Under the pieces are notes generated by a model, which saw only the letters and a program-made list of their open reading frames with translations, had not been told where the DNA came from and did not search any database. A stretch of 64,000 nucleotides of DNA from Actinomyces sp. zg-332 (GTDB lineage Bacteria > Actinomycetota > Actinomycetes > Actinomycetales > Actinomycetaceae), in the NCBI RefSeq assembly GCF_011751945.2, contig NZ_CP064951.1, positions 1,364,001 to 1,428,000 on the forward strand, in the 5' to 3' direction. Each line of letters opens with the position of its first letter. Position 1 is the stretch's first letter. Positions 63,767-64,000 of this stretch are shown here, one piece after another. Position numbers and translations under genes: made by a program.

Positions 63767-64000
63767 TATCTCACCTCCACATATACGTGTTCTGATTCTA
63801 AAACATTTTTAGCTTCGCCAAACCTTGCACTTGGCAAAGCAATACATAAACGTCCAACCTGTACTGATCCAACAGATTCAAAAACCCCACCGGCTACGTC
63901 GCCTTCAAAAGAAGATATTAGGGAAAGAATCTTGGCGCCAGTTGGTTTACCTGGATGCGAAGTAAAGTATATATCTAGTAATAAGTCACGTTGCTCTGAT
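63766..64000 (-). CDS. metN: Methionine ABC transporter ATP-binding protein, C-terminal fragment
   Basis: The 77 C-terminal residues are in the window; the rest lies beyond the right edge. The readable part begins SEQRDLLLDIYFTSHPGKPT and contains the ferredoxin-like NIL regulatory domain typical of MetN (AKILSLISSFEGDVAGGV, VGSVQVGRLCIALP). In other bacteria this domain binds methionine and inhibits transport. The stop overlaps the metI ATG. The nucleotide-binding domain and promoter are not visible. Confidence 0.88.
   Translation of the reverse strand, partial: SEQRDLLLDIYFTSHPGKPTGAKILSLISSFEGDVAGGVFESVGSVQVGRLCIALPSARFGEAKNVLESEHVYVEVR

Noticed and set aside
1-64000. CRISPR arrays, prophage, insertion sequences or transposases
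   Set aside because: No spaced direct repeats, transposase-like proteins or integrases were seen. The excisionase-like HTH protein pairs with bS22 and is not a mobile-element gene.

Overview
This window is a chromosomal segment of an AT-rich, host-associated-looking actinobacterium. The base composition is low-GC throughout, but the gene content is actinobacterial. It includes the 14-gene nuo (complex I) order, a 32-residue bS22 ribosomal protein next to an excisionase-type HTH gene, folE-folP-folB/K-DUF3180, disA, menaquinone genes, a DUF3048 lipoprotein and a TIGR03769-type surface protein. No rRNA is visible, so the genus cannot be fixed from sequence alone. Something near Actinomycetaceae is a guess.

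Layout. 1-15300: nuoA to nuoN (nuoN cut by the left edge) on the minus strand, with the menaquinone methyltransferase gene upstream. 15600-20600: a membrane-tethered HtrA protease, an MHS-family transporter with repeated operator-like sites, and a nicotinamide phosphoribosyltransferase. 21200-29700: an accessory metabolic island with two paralogous EamA/DMT transporters, a creatininase, a glycine-amidinotransferase-family enzyme and the arginine deiminase genes arcA-arcB-arcC. 29900-37400: DUF3048 lipoprotein, menA, PLDc_N protein, bS22, HTH protein, TrkA/TrkH potassium uptake, a HAD hydrolase and a histidine phosphatase. 38000-43600: radA, a large surface protein, disA. 43700-55200: the folate operon, ftsH, hpt, ppa, dacB, tilS. 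55400-64000: an NlpC/P60 hydrolase, an alpha/beta hydrolase, a conserved unknown, tRNA-Ser(CGA), upp, tadA, and metQ-metI-metN (metN cut by the right edge).

How genes work together. Nuo passes NADH electrons to menaquinone, whose synthesis uses menA and the UbiE/MenG methyltransferase in this window. The most interesting block is 21200-29700. The creatininase carries the metal and substrate residues of true creatininases, and the amidinotransferase carries the AGAT triad. Both lie beside a complete arginine deiminase pathway that has no recognisable ArcD antiporter in the window. I infer a possible ornithine-recycling route in which amidino groups from creatine or guanidinoacetate are moved onto ornithine to make arginine, which then yields ATP through ArcA-ArcB-ArcC. 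One of the two transporters is disrupted by a run of nine G, which looks like either a phase-variable switch or a sequencing error.

Most operons end in clear stem-loop terminators. Several start sites were moved inward from the longest open frame because of strong Shine-Dalgarno sequences or, for the HTH gene, an upstream promoter.
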